Shown piece by piece: positions 52,748-61,505 of a DNA stretch of 64,000 nt; positions within the stretch are counted from its first letter, which is position 1, and each line of letters begins with the position of its first letter. Source of the DNA: Desulfosporosinus sp. (GTDB lineage Bacteria; Bacillota; Desulfitobacteriia; Desulfitobacteriales; Desulfitobacteriaceae); assembly GCA_031292055.1 (NCBI GenBank), contig JARLHV010000122.1, positions 26,269 to 90,268 on the forward strand, written 5' to 3'. A program made the position numbers and the translations under genes. Under the pieces are notes generated by a model. It made no database searches and was not told the DNA's origin. It worked only from the letters and a program-made list of their open reading frames with translations.

Positions 52748-54169
52748 CTATTTCATAAATAGTGAAGCAATTCCAAATAAAATTGTTGTTATCCCTGCGG
52801 CGATTAATGACGGTTTAAGCTTAGAGCGGGCATATTCTATCGCCGGAAGTTCAAGGATCGTACATAAGGCTACCGTATTATCGCTTAAGGGAGAGGCAAA
52901 GGCTCCAAACGTGCCACTAGCAAAGACTGCTCCAATAACCAGTATAATATTGGACCCGGCCTGATGAGCAAGCGTTACCCCAAGGGGCATTAATAAGCCC
53001 CAGGTTCCCCAAGAGGAACCAATAAAGTAAGAGAGCATGCCCCCCAATAAAAAAACGACAGGTGCAATAAAGTCAGGTGGAATCCAGCCAATCAAATGTG
53101 TCGCAATGTATTTCGAAAATCCCAAATCTTCAGAGACTGCAGACAAGGCCCAGACTAAGGTCAGCATGAGGATGACCGAGACTAATTCGTTGCCACCATT
53201 GACAAACTGCGTCACTAATTTGGCAATAGTGAAGTGTTGAAAGAGATAAAATAATATGGCTAGGATCAAAGTAATAAACAATGCCTCAAGCATCACCCCA
53301 AGAGCGTCTGCTTTGATAAAGGCGTCCATAAAGCCACTTGCTTGGGTGTGCCCATCCCACCAGCTCAAAAAGAGAGTCATCAACAAGACAATACTAAGGG
53401 GCAAGAGGAGGTTCCAAGGTTTACTGGGAGTGGTCTCGTCATAGGCTTGCAGGCATTTTTGGAGCTCTTCTTCTTCCTTTTGGGCATCGGGGTTGTTCTC
53501 ATTATTTCCTTCTGAATTGTGACGGAATTCTTGGCAAAAGCTATAGTAAAGTCCTATAGCAATAATGACAAGGGAGAAAAAATTAAAGGGAATGCTTCTA
53601 ATATAAACACTGTAGGGGTTGTCATTAATGCCAACTTGTACTAGGGCTGTTTTTATCAAGGACACCATATAGCCTACAAATGCTGTCGCGATGGGCACTA
53701 GTACGACAACGGGATTTGAAGTAACATCAATTGCAAATCCTATATTCGCTACAGAAATAGGTAATCTCCGCTTTAAGATTTTCATAATAGGTGCAATTGT
53801 CACAATCCGGAAGTTGGGATTATTGAAGGTTCCAATCGTCGAAAACCAAATGAGTATCATCGCGGCACGCCTTGTTTTGACTTTGCGTCCTGCAAGGTCA
53901 ACAAACCCTTTGATGCCCCCGGTTATCTTGGTTAAGTTAATGAGTCCAGCAAAAACGTAGAGGAAGATGACGATGCGAATATTGTTGGGTATAATCAAGT
54001 TGCTCACAATATAGGAGATCAGTGTTTTGATTCCACCAAATAGATCCGGTGCTTTAAGGTAACAGCCTAAAATTAAGCCCGCAAACAATCCCGGCTGAAC
54101 CTGTTTGGAAAGGATAGCAATAGGAATAACTACGAGAAAGGGTAAGAGAGAAACCCAAGAGCCTTCCAT
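52748..54169 (-). CDS. NhaC-family Na+/H+ antiporter-like protein
   Basis: 473 residues; the ATG at 54169 follows CAGGGACATGC. Ten to twelve hydrophobic segments, a charged cytosolic loop (about 215-245, with NNENNPDAQKEEEEL) and conserved helices such as GTFNNPNFRIVTIAPIM, SSWGTWGLLMPLGV and GAFASPLSDNTVALCTI, all typical of NhaC-type antiporters. The family exchanges Na+ for H+, or malate and lactate for each other in some members. Monocistronic. Confidence 0.85.
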   Translation of the reverse strand: MEGSWVSLLPFLVVIPIAILSKQVQPGLFAGLILGCYLKAPDLFGGIKTLISYIVSNLIIPNNIRIVIFLYVFAGLINLTKITGGIKGFVDLAGRKVKTRRAAMILIWFSTIGTFNNPNFRIVTIAPIMKILKRRLPISVANIGFAIDVTSNPVVVLVPIATAFVGYMVSLIKTALVQVGINDNPYSVYIRSIPFNFFSLVIIAIGLYYSFCQEFRHNSEGNNENNPDAQKEEEELQKCLQAYDETTPSKPWNLLLPLSIVLLMTLFLSWWDGHTQASGFMDAFIKADALGVMLEALFITLILAILFYLFQHFTIAKLVTQFVNGGNELVSVILMLTLVWALSAVSEDLGFSKYIATHLIGWIPPDFIAPVVFLLGGMLSYFIGSSWGTWGLLMPLGVTLAHQAGSNIILVIGAVFASGTFGAFASPLSDNTVALCTILELPAIEYARSKLKPSLIAAGITTILFGIASLFMK

Positions 54170-54359
54170 GCATGTCCCTGCTTTCTAAGTAACAATTTTG
54201 TTCTATTATTTCCAGATCTCAATGATATATAGGCACAATACTATGCTTAATTGAAATTCTCGCGATGGTAATAGAAGGAATTGACTTCAATTTATAGAAT
54301 ACTAAAGAAAGGGCTAAAATAGTATAAGTGAACTTCACTAAAGATAAGGAGATTTTAGA

Positions 54360-54545
54360 TTGGAAAGACCACAGAGTAATCCGAGTCGTATGGTCGTTAT
54401 TGAAAATAAAAGTAATGGTGAGCGGTTTTTAGTAGATCTTTTAAAAGGTCAGACCTATGACAAAGAACTATATACAAAGATTACTTATGAAGTCCCACTT
54501 AAGAAGGAATTCTGGGACTTACCGCGCTTAACTAAGTCCAAGTAA
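54360..54545 (+). CDS. Small hypothetical protein, 61 residues
   Basis: TTG start at 54360 behind AAGGAGATTTTAGA. A soluble basic peptide (VVIENKSNGERFLVDLLKGQTYDKE...). It ends before a perfect 36-bp palindromic terminator. No family recognised; coding is supported by the strong ribosome site and terminator. Confidence 0.55.
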   Translation: MERPQSNPSRMVVIENKSNGERFLVDLLKGQTYDKELYTKITYEVPLKKEFWDLPRLTKSK

Positions 54546-54571
54546 GTGATATCGTGAAAATATAAATGAAA

Positions 54572-54607
54572 AAATAAGACACCTGCCAATTGGCAGGTGT
54601 CTTATTT
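54572..54607. terminator. 36-bp perfect palindrome, bidirectional terminator
   Basis: AAATAAGACACCTGCCAA and its exact reverse complement abut with no separate loop, between the rightward small gene and the leftward PAP2 gene. Confidence 0.88.
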
Positions 54608-54616
54608 CAAAGGATA

Positions 54617-55561
54617 TTATGATTTTTTTAGCTGTGCAATTCTGTCATAATGTGAAGAGATCTGGCGCTGGGGGAAGAGTTGACTCCAGAAAGCGAAAGC
54701 TTTCACCCGGGCATTGGCGATAATCCAGTCCCCTAGTTTGACTGCAGCAAAGGCCAAAAAAATTCCTGCGATAACATCGGTAACCCAGTGGATTTCAAGA
54801 TAAAGAGTAGAATAAATAATTGAAAGGCAAAATAGTGTCCAAACCCAGCGGAATAATTGATCTTTTTCTCGCCAAGCGATTAAAAGCATAGCGAAGGCTA
54901 TCGAAGTATGCATGGAAGGGAAACAATTAACGACAGCCACAGCCGCATCGGCAGCCGAAAGATTACGGGCCATGCCATCGGGTTGACCTAAAACATACCA
55001 GACTTCGTTAACGTGAATCGTGAGATAAAAAGGGAAAATCAAAACAAATTGTAAGACATGAGCGGATAAACTATAACGGATCATCTTCAGAGAATCCTTG
55101 GCTAGAAAGGAACGAAAAACGGGTATAAGGACAGGAAGCGTAAAGCCATTAGCATAAATCCAACGGAAATAGCTAGTCAACCTAGGAGTTTGGATCACTC
55201 TAAACATCCAACCATCATTACCCGGTATTGCTCTGAATAAGGCATCTAAATCTAAAAGATGGGTTCTGGAACCTAGCTGCCAATATACAACCTCATTCCA
55301 TAAGGGAGGGAAATATTGCCACATTAAAATCGGGAAAAGCACTAAGGGTATTCCGAGCCGTAAGAAACGTTGCCATGAAATCGACATACGATCATGTTGG
55401 ACTCCCCAAAAGGCCACAACTAGTAAAAGATAGGAGTAATGGGCAGAACGGTTTGGTGCAATGATAACAAACGCAACTATTGCAAGCAGGCATATTTGTA
55501 TAAAGTATTTCTTGGGCCAGCCAATAGTTCGTATTGCTCTAAAATCCATTGAAGAAATCAT
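54617..55561 (-). CDS. PAP2-family membrane phosphatase/phosphotransferase
   Basis: 314 residues from ATG 55561, five bases after the stop of the upstream gene; TTG 55585 in frame is an alternative. About six hydrophobic segments; the two phosphatase motifs are FPSMHT (about 206) and HWVTDVIAG (about 248), as in PAP2_3/Aur1-like inositol-phosphotransferase relatives. It probably acts on a lipid phosphate or headgroup at the membrane. It forms an operon with the acyltransferase-like gene upstream. Confidence 0.85.
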   Translation of the reverse strand: MISSMDFRAIRTIGWPKKYFIQICLLAIVAFVIIAPNRSAHYSYLLLVVAFWGVQHDRMSISWQRFLRLGIPLVLFPILMWQYFPPLWNEVVYWQLGSRTHLLDLDALFRAIPGNDGWMFRVIQTPRLTSYFRWIYANGFTLPVLIPVFRSFLAKDSLKMIRYSLSAHVLQFVLIFPFYLTIHVNEVWYVLGQPDGMARNLSAADAAVAVVNCFPSMHTSIAFAMLLIAWREKDQLFRWVWTLFCLSIIYSTLYLEIHWVTDVIAGIFLAFAAVKLGDWIIANARVKAFAFWSQLFPQRQISSHYDRIAQLKKS

Positions 55562-55566
55562 CGATA

Positions 55567-56946
55567 CTATCTCAATCCTTTCCAAATATGTATGTTATAT
55601 GAGCTGGCTTTGCGGCGGACAAGTCTCGATTTAGGAACAAGTCTCGATTTAGGAACAAGTCCTGATTTAGGAACAAGTCTTGATTTAGGAACAAGTCCTG
55701 ATTTAGGAACAAGTCTTGATTTAGGAACAGGGACTTTGCTCGAAGAACGCCATGCCAGATATCCATGACAGAGAGGGTAAAGGATTAGCAAACCTAATAA
55801 CCAGATTGCAACCCCAAACGTTAGAGAATGCCCATTAAAATTAGAGAGTAGCGCAGGTAGTGCGGCATAGAGCCAGAGATGAGTATTGTAAAAGAGAAGT
55901 GGAACTCGACCAAAGTCCTCGAGTATTTTACCAATTCTTGAGGTTTGTGGCAGTTTGTAAAATAGGAAAAGCAAAATAAAAATAAGGCCTAGATAAAGTA
56001 AAAAATAATCTGGACTGGGGGGGTATTTGGAAAGGCTGAAAAAGCCTTGAAACGTGCCATCTGGAAGAAGGTGATCTCCTATTCCGGCAAAACGGAGGAT
56101 AAAGAAAAGTGCTAAACTACTAAACCCTGAGACAGCAAATCTTCTGGTCTCGTAGGCAATTCCTCGCTGTTTGGCATAAGTGTGTCCGTACAGCCAACCA
56201 AGGGCTAGCGGTAAAAGCCAGGGAATGGCGGGAAAGTTATTATTCACTAAGGATCCTGGTGAAAAAGGAATAGGTAGCACCCAAATAGCCTGCCAGGCCT
56301 GTTCTATGGCTCGATGGAGCGGATAGTTTCGAGTGAAACTGGGAAGAGACAATTGGCTGAATAGATAGAGAAGTCCGGATATTCCTAAGAATTTCCAAGG
56401 AGAAATGCGGCGTCCAAGCGAAAGAAGGAAGAAGCCGATACCGATCGTAGACAATACGCTCAGCGAAAAAAAAGTTCCCCAGGTTACGACGGAAAGTGAT
56501 TTAGCTTGAATGAACATAGGAAGATTAAAAGCGGGAGAAGCAATAAACAGTTGAAATATTATAAGAAGCATTCCTCTGCGCCAGAGATGATGATTAATAC
56601 TGGAATTTGAAAGACCCTTTAATTCGCGTTTTTTAATGGATAGGGCTAATACATAACCAGCAATAAAGAGAAAACCAGGTGCGCAGAGACTAGACAAGAA
56701 CATAACAATTACAGCTAAAAGACTTGAGCTGCCAACTGGATTGAAGGTTACAGTACCATTAATCAAGAGCGGGAAACCTTCATTACTAATACGTCCGCTA
56801 CTCCAAAAAAATAAAGCATGGTCTAGCGCCATAAAAATCATAATTAAGCCACGGGTTCGATCTAAAAATGGAAGTCTGCTAGAAATACTTTCAGTTGTTT
56901 TTAGACTTTTAGCTTTAGTTGTCTGTGCTGTCAAGTTTAAACTCAA
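55567..56946 (-). CDS. DUF1624/heparan-acetyltransferase-like membrane protein with C-terminal VPKSRL repeats
   Basis: 459 residues from TTG 56946 (no strong ribosome site; a start a few codons later is possible). About ten hydrophobic segments; LDRTRGLIMIFMALDHALFF near the N-terminus is the DUF1624/YeiB-like signature of membrane acyltransferase relatives. The cytosolic C-terminus (about 400-442) is a run of VPKSRL/VPKSGL hexapeptides encoded by six 18-bp repeats. It is followed by the PAP2 gene, suggesting modification of a lipid or cell-wall glycan. Substrate unknown. Confidence 0.78.
   Translation of the reverse strand: MSLNLTAQTTKAKSLKTTESISSRLPFLDRTRGLIMIFMALDHALFFWSSGRISNEGFPLLINGTVTFNPVGSSSLLAVIVMFLSSLCAPGFLFIAGYVLALSIKKRELKGLSNSSINHHLWRRGMLLIIFQLFIASPAFNLPMFIQAKSLSVVTWGTFFSLSVLSTIGIGFFLLSLGRRISPWKFLGISGLLYLFSQLSLPSFTRNYPLHRAIEQAWQAIWVLPIPFSPGSLVNNNFPAIPWLLPLALGWLYGHTYAKQRGIAYETRRFAVSGFSSLALFFILRFAGIGDHLLPDGTFQGFFSLSKYPPSPDYFLLYLGLIFILLFLFYKLPQTSRIGKILEDFGRVPLLFYNTHLWLYAALPALLSNFNGHSLTFGVAIWLLGLLILYPLCHGYLAWRSSSKVPVPKSRLVPKSGLVPKSRLVPKSGLVPKSRLVPKSRLVRRKASSYNIHIWKGLR
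55623..55730 (-). repeat. Six in-frame 18-bp tandem repeats
   Basis: Units of 18 bp (core CGATTTAGGAACAA or TGATTTAGGAACAA) run from 55623 to 55730 with few differences, each coding six residues (VPKSRL or VPKSGL) at the basic C-terminus of the acyltransferase-like protein. Confidence 0.92.
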
Positions 56947-57308
56947 CTTAAAATCATCTCTTTTCGCGAAGTTCTTTACAATTATAAATTATACTCTCCA
57001 AAAATCAAGAAAATCTGCGCAATTTATGACGAAGTTATTAAGAAGTGGTTAAGGGGTACGGGTATTGGCAACCTGAATGCTCCAAAATCTTGGCAAAGCA
57101 GGACCTGTTAGGATCGGCTGCTAGGCGCTTTTCTGGGACACATCACATAATCAGCAGCGCTAACTAACGTATTAAACGAATAAAAGGCCCTTCACGTCTT
57201 AATAAAAACGTGAAGGGCTTTTTGGCAGTAGATTCAAGGGGTGACTATCAACTAAGTCATTGCTCAGTGCCCTGAAGAAAAAACTATACAAGTTTTTCCG
57301 TAACCGTT
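56947..57308. other. Intergenic region
   Basis: About 360 bp between two leftward genes. It holds a terminator (57182-57222), one chance sigma-54-like match without a downstream gene, and no credible coding frame. Confidence 0.4.
57182..57222 (-). terminator. Terminator of the small gene at 57309
   Basis: On the minus strand AAAAAGCCCTTCACGT pairs with ACGTGAAGGGCC (one bulge), then TTTTATT. Confidence 0.8.
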
Positions 57309-57500
57309 TTATCTCAGTGATGAAGAATATTCACCTTTCTTAACTTGTTCTGGAGGAGAAGAAATTTTATCTCTGTCTTGCGCTTGCTCCAACCATTTTT
57401 TTGTTACAATAAGTTTAACGATATTTCCCTTTTGGTCATGTCCCTGGAGGGTTATTTTCTCTCCAAATAATGAGTCGGATAAACCGATTGAATAACGCAT
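57309..57500 (-). CDS. Small hypothetical protein, 63 residues
   Basis: ATG 57500 behind TGAAGGGAGATATTGCCTG. A soluble peptide with a beta-rich first half (LFGEKITLQGHDQKGNIVKLIV) and a charged tail. No family recognised. The downstream terminator supports a real gene. Confidence 0.5.
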   Translation of the reverse strand: MRYSIGLSDSLFGEKITLQGHDQKGNIVKLIVTKKWLEQAQDRDKISSPPEQVKKGEYSSSLR

Positions 57501-57763
57501 CAGGCAATATCTCCCTTCAAATAGCCTATGTTTGATTCAACATGGTGCATAATTGAGTTACTAACAGTTTACTACACAAACCTTAAGATAGCCTTAAAAA
57601 TAAGTCGAGCCTATAAAATTATAGCTCAGGCCAACAAGGTGTCTTCAGATCCAATGTCCTGAACTCTGAAACAGGTATATCTCAAACGGCTGTCACTGGT
57701 TATAATGAAAGGGTAACTCTATTGAACTATTTTGCGAATAGATTAAATGAATGAGGTCGAATT

Positions 57764-58189
57764 ATGTTGAGGTATGTGTTTCCAATTGTACTAATTGTAA
57801 TGTCAAATATCGTGTATCATGTGTGTCAAAAATCAACACCGCAGAATGTTAACCCTTTTTCAGCGTTACTTATTTCATATTTGACTGCAGCAATTTTAAT
57901 GGGAATTGCTGGTCCATTTTATAAAACGGATAAACGATTTCTTCAATCTTTCAGCGAAGTACACTGGACGAGTATTGCCCTTGGTGTTGCGATCGTTGGC
58001 CTTGAGTTGGGATATTTGCTCGCCTACAGAGCAGGGTGGAATATCAGCGTTGGGTCTTTAGTAGCAAATATTATTCTGGCGATAATGCTTATCCCCTTAG
58101 GGATATTGTTTTTCAAAGAGGGATTTGCATTCAATCAAATAATTGGAGTTGTATTTTGTTTGGTAGGATTGATTCTAATAAACAAGTAG
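57764..58189 (+). CDS. Single-domain EamA/DMT transporter (half-size)
   Basis: 141 residues; GAATGAGGTCGAATT precedes the ATG. Four to five hydrophobic segments making one EamA repeat (SNIVYHVCQKSTP at the start; SLVANIILAIMLIPLGILFFKEGFAFNQIIGVVFCLVGLILI split across the end). Half-size EamA proteins act as dimers. Substrate unknown. It ends 77 bp before mutY. Confidence 0.78.
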   Translation: MLRYVFPIVLIVMSNIVYHVCQKSTPQNVNPFSALLISYLTAAILMGIAGPFYKTDKRFLQSFSEVHWTSIALGVAIVGLELGYLLAYRAGWNISVGSLVANIILAIMLIPLGILFFKEGFAFNQIIGVVFCLVGLILINK

Positions 58190-58266
58190 GCGCTAAACTA
58201 AAGTAATTCTCTGACCATTGGGCTTACAAGACTAGTGTAAGGGAGAATGAGAGGTGACAATACACG

Positions 58267-59493
58267 ATGCAGCCATTAAATGATAGTACAAAAGGAATAG
58301 TTCGGGATAGAAGTCTTACTGCCCTGTTACTAGCTTGGTATACAGTAGAAAAAAGGGATTTGTCCTGGCGGAAAGCTAAGAATCCCTATCCGATTTGGGT
58401 GTCTGAGGTCATGCTTCAACAGACCCAGGTGAAGACAGTCATTCCTTATTATGAACTGTTTCTACAACGTTTTCCTAGCGTGGAACAACTGGCCAAGGCC
58501 AGACTTGAGGACGTATTAATCGTTTGGAGTGGACTCGGATACTATTCCAGAGCTCGCAGAATGTGGGAAGGTGCCCGATATATTTGCGAACAGTGCGGGG
58601 GGAAAATGCCCGAGGATTTTGAGGCCCTGCTACGGGTTCCGGGGATCGGGGTCTATACGGCAGGGGCCATAGCCAGTATTGCCTTCGGGCAGAGAGTAGC
58701 GGCGATTGATGGTAATGTCCTGCGGGTGGTATCCCGACTTTTGGCATGGTCGGAGCCGGTGGAAACGGCACGAAGCTATCGCCATTTTAATGACCACCTG
58801 ATGGTATGGCAACCGGTTCTTCGGCCGGGAGATTTTAATCAAGCGTTGATGGAATTAGGGGCTATGATTTGTACTCCGACAAAACCGAACTGTGAAAGTT
58901 GTCCGTTGACCCAAATTTGTGAGGGTTACCTGCAAGGCGAGGTCCACCTCTACCCGGTGAAAAAGTTAAAGGCCAAACGTCAAGTGGTGACTCGCTTAAC
59001 CTTTGTTCTACGGCGTGGGGAACGGGTGCTCTTGCAAAGACGTCCTACCCAGGGCTTGCTAGCCGATCTTTGGGAGTTTCCAGGCGTTGAATTAAGTCAC
59101 GAGGATGGCCTGGACAATAATCTTCCTGCGCTTGGCTATGAGGAATGGTTTGAATTCTTTCAAAAGGCTGTACCCGAGCGAGCATTTGACGGGCAAGTAA
59201 AGGAGCGATTCGAGCAGGGCTTACGAGTGCACGGACCAGTCTGGTACAATTTCAGCCACCGACGCTGGAAAATCTGCTGGGTCATCGTCGATCTGCCTGA
59301 ACCGCTCGAGACAAAACCAGGGGCTGGTTTTTTACTTAGTGAATCGGTCTTGGAGTATCGATTGGAGTCGAAGCCAGTCGATCAACTTGTTGATAACAGG
59401 TGTTGGGTTTCGCTGCAAAACTTAAGTGAGATCCCGCTCCCGGTGGCCTTCAAAGCCATTGTCGAGGATTTAAGAGAAGGAGTGACAGCATGA
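58267..59493 (+). CDS. mutY: A/G-specific adenine DNA glycosylase
   Basis: 408 residues. The helix-hairpin-helix glycosylase domain (about 20-230) has the catalytic Glu in VSEVMLQQTQ, the HhH LLRVPGIGVYTAGAI and the conserved Asp in AAIDGNVLRV; the [4Fe-4S] loop is C-x6-C-x2-C-x5-C (CTPTKPNC to the Cys of TQIC). The C-terminal NUDIX-like domain (about 245-400) recognises 8-oxoG, and is slightly longer than usual. It removes A mispaired with 8-oxoG. The gene seems more G+C rich than its flanks. Confidence 0.95.
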   Translation: MQPLNDSTKGIVRDRSLTALLLAWYTVEKRDLSWRKAKNPYPIWVSEVMLQQTQVKTVIPYYELFLQRFPSVEQLAKARLEDVLIVWSGLGYYSRARRMWEGARYICEQCGGKMPEDFEALLRVPGIGVYTAGAIASIAFGQRVAAIDGNVLRVVSRLLAWSEPVETARSYRHFNDHLMVWQPVLRPGDFNQALMELGAMICTPTKPNCESCPLTQICEGYLQGEVHLYPVKKLKAKRQVVTRLTFVLRRGERVLLQRRPTQGLLADLWEFPGVELSHEDGLDNNLPALGYEEWFEFFQKAVPERAFDGQVKERFEQGLRVHGPVWYNFSHRRWKICWVIVDLPEPLETKPGAGFLLSESVLEYRLESKPVDQLVDNRCWVSLQNLSEIPLPVAFKAIVEDLREGVTA

Positions 59494-59555
59494 AATTTAA
59501 GGGGTAGCTAACCTAACAGAGGTGTAAACCTCCTCAGCCCCTAAAAATTCTTTTT
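59494..59555 (+). terminator. Terminator after mutY
   Basis: An outer stem (AAATTTAAGGGG with CCCCTAAAAATTC) encloses an inner GAGGTGTAAACCTC hairpin, followed by CTTTTTAT. Confidence 0.6.
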
Positions 59556-59562
59556 ATAATCG

Positions 59563-59591
59563 TTGACAAAATATCCTGTGTTGTATAATAT
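59563..59591 (+). promoter_or_regulatory. Promoter of the second aro transcript
   Basis: TTGACA (59563-59568) is followed by TATAATAT (59584-59591); reading TAATAT as the -10 gives a 17-bp spacer. It lies about 35 bp before the T-box leader begins. Confidence 0.7.
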
Positions 59592-59624
59592 ATAGAATAA
59601 TTAAATTAAATTTTTAAAAGCGAA

Positions 59625-59885
59625 GACGGAGAAAAGTAAGCTATTTATTACCTTTCAGGGAGGGAGAGTCTTGACTGAAAACTCTTCTATGTGTGGTGAT
59701 AGGTGAAGTTCCCTCCCGAGCTGCCAGCTGAACGTATTCAAGTAGGCTAGGACGGTTCTTCCCCGTTAACAGGAAGGAGGTATCGGATGTCATTCCCGTA
59801 CCTTTGTCGAGTGGGCCTTTGGCCAAAGTCGGGTGGTAACGCGAGATTAAACTTCTCGTCCCTTCAGGGATGAGAAGTTTTTTGT
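59625..59885 (+). promoter_or_regulatory. T-box leader (probable Phe specifier), first module
   Basis: Stem I AGTA at 59635-59638; the 3' side reads GAAG-TTC-CCTC-CC-GAG, placing TTC (Phe) at 59709-59711 with the same spacing as TGG in the first aro leader. The T-box sequence GGGTGGTAACGCGA is at 59831-59844, then a terminator (59849-59862 with 59867-59880) and T-run. The element is complete by itself. The specifier is inferred from position. Confidence 0.88.
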
Positions 59886-59904
59886 TTTGCGTTAGACGTA
59901 GACA

Positions 59905-60030
59905 AACTCGACAAATACGAGTTTGATGTGCTGTACTTTTTGGAGAGGGCCAATTTGGCCAAATTGGGTGGTAACGCGGAAGTCCACGGCTTTCGTCCCT
60001 GTGATGGGACGTGCCGTGGATCTTTTTTAT
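59905..60030 (+). promoter_or_regulatory. Second antiterminator/terminator module of the tandem T-box leader
   Basis: A second T-box sequence GGGTGGTAACGCGG (59966-59979) with its own terminator (arms 59983-59990 and 60013-60020 plus an inner GTCCC/GGGAC) and a T-run to 60028. It has no Stem I; only a short CAAACTCG...CGAGTTTG hairpin (about 59903-59934) precedes it. The GGGCC-n3-6-GGCC block before each T-box sequence is shared by both modules, so one looks like a partial copy of the other. Confidence 0.75.
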
Positions 60031-60054
60031 TAAATTTGAGGGAGGCTATTATTT

Positions 60055-61203
60055 ATGAAAGATTTAAAACTAGCAGGACTTACTTCTGAAAAAGGTACAA
60101 GTTCAATAGAGGTCAATGGGGTAACTATAGGAGGAAAAGAAATTATCTTAATAGGTGGACCTTGCGCGGTAGAATCAAGTATCCAGATGAGTCTGTCCGC
60201 TGAAACCGTAAAAAAGGCAGGAGGAAAGATCCTGCGTGGTGGGGTTTTCAAACCTCGTACATCGCCCTATAGTTTTCAAGGTTTGGGACAGGAGGGCCTT
60301 AACTATTTGGTTCAAGCCGCTAAAGAACAAGATTTACTCTGTGTTACAGAGGTAATTGACACGTTAAGTTTGGATTTAGTGGCTGATAAAGTCGATGTAA
60401 TTCAAATAGGTGCCCGAAACATGCAGAATTTTGAACTCCTGAAATTGCTCGGTGAAATTAACAAACCGATTATTCTCAAAAGAGGATTGTCTGCAACGAT
60501 TGAAGAGTGGTTGTTAGCTGCAGAATATATTCTTGCTGCAGGCAATCCTCAAGTTATTCTTTGTGAACGAGGGATTCGAACGTATGAACCCAGTACTAGA
60601 AACACTTTAGATATCAGTGCTGTAGGAGTTGCCAAAGAACTTTCCCACCTACCAGTTATTGTTGACCCCAGCCATGCAGCGGGGAGAAGAGACCTGATTT
60701 CAGCCTTATCCAAGGCCGCTATTGCTGCTGGTGCGGATGGTCTTTTGATAGAGATGCACCCTAATCCTGCCGAAGCTGCAAGCGATGGGCCCCAGTCCTT
60801 GTACCCAAAACAGTTTGTCCAACTTGCTCGAGAGCTAGGGGCTGTCGCCAGAGCGGTAAATAGGGTCTTTGCTGGGGGGCAAGGTGATGAGGAAAGCCTT
60901 GAATCCCTGCGCATCCAGATTGACGGTATCGATCAAACTATAATCGAAAGTCTAGCGGCCAGGATGCAAATAGTCCGAAAAGTTGGGGATCAAAAACGCT
61001 TGGATCGGGTTAAAGATATCAGCCGGGAGAATGAAGTTATGCAGCGCTTAGTTAACCTTGGCAATGAGCTACAACTTTCCTCTGAATTAGTAAAAGGGAT
61101 ATATCCTCTAATTTTTGAGTTTGCAGTTCAATCACAAATCAAAAGTAAACTAGCTAAAGAGAAAGAACTAAAACGGTCGCTCTATCCCATAGGAAGCAAA
61201 TAA
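60055..61203 (+). CDS. aroF: DAHP synthase / chorismate mutase bifunctional protein (copy 2)
   Basis: 382 residues; GAGGGAGGCTATTATTT precedes the ATG. Same two-domain plan as the gene at 5556 and very similar over the full length: class I DAHP synthase (about 20-282) and AroQ chorismate mutase (about 290-372). Differences cluster in the linker (FAGGQGDEESLESL) and the C-terminal tail. It is expressed behind the tandem Phe-type T-box leader, while copy 1 has a Trp-type leader; the two probably allow separate response to different aromatic amino acids. A terminator follows. Confidence 0.95.
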   Translation: MKDLKLAGLTSEKGTSSIEVNGVTIGGKEIILIGGPCAVESSIQMSLSAETVKKAGGKILRGGVFKPRTSPYSFQGLGQEGLNYLVQAAKEQDLLCVTEVIDTLSLDLVADKVDVIQIGARNMQNFELLKLLGEINKPIILKRGLSATIEEWLLAAEYILAAGNPQVILCERGIRTYEPSTRNTLDISAVGVAKELSHLPVIVDPSHAAGRRDLISALSKAAIAAGADGLLIEMHPNPAEAASDGPQSLYPKQFVQLARELGAVARAVNRVFAGGQGDEESLESLRIQIDGIDQTIIESLAARMQIVRKVGDQKRLDRVKDISRENEVMQRLVNLGNELQLSSELVKGIYPLIFEFAVQSQIKSKLAKEKELKRSLYPIGSK

Positions 61204-61228
61204 GTTGAGTTCCCCTTTTAATTAACGC

Positions 61229-61270
61229 AAAAGCCCTTGGAAAAGAGATCAATCTCCTTTCTAAGGGCTT
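61229..61270 (+). terminator. Terminator after DAHP synthase copy 2
   Basis: AAGCCCTTGGAAA and TTTCTAAGGGCTT pair, with an inner AGAGAT/ATCTC stem. The T-run is weak. Confidence 0.65.
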
Positions 61271-61505
61271 GATTGCACATTAGGAAGTGCATTCTCAGGC
61301 GGCAGTTGTAGCAATAGATTACCGGATGTGATCTATTGTTACAGAAGGAGGATTTTAGAAAACCACGAAGAATAGATGTAAGAAAGTACTACCAATTTGA
61401 ACCAAAGAATAAACGTAAGATTATTAAATATAATGGACTATTTACAAGGTGTATAATTATAGCAAACCGTTATAAAAGAAATAACGAGTTAGGGGAGGTA
61501 GAAAC

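Noticed and set aside
57066..57081. A second sigma-54-like match (TGGCAACCTGAATGCT)
   Set aside because: The spacing is correct but no rightward gene starts within 650 bp, so it is probably chance.
59641..59826. A 61-codon leftward frame within the second aro leader
   Set aside because: It lies wholly within the T-box RNA on the opposite strand and is explained by its base pairing structure.
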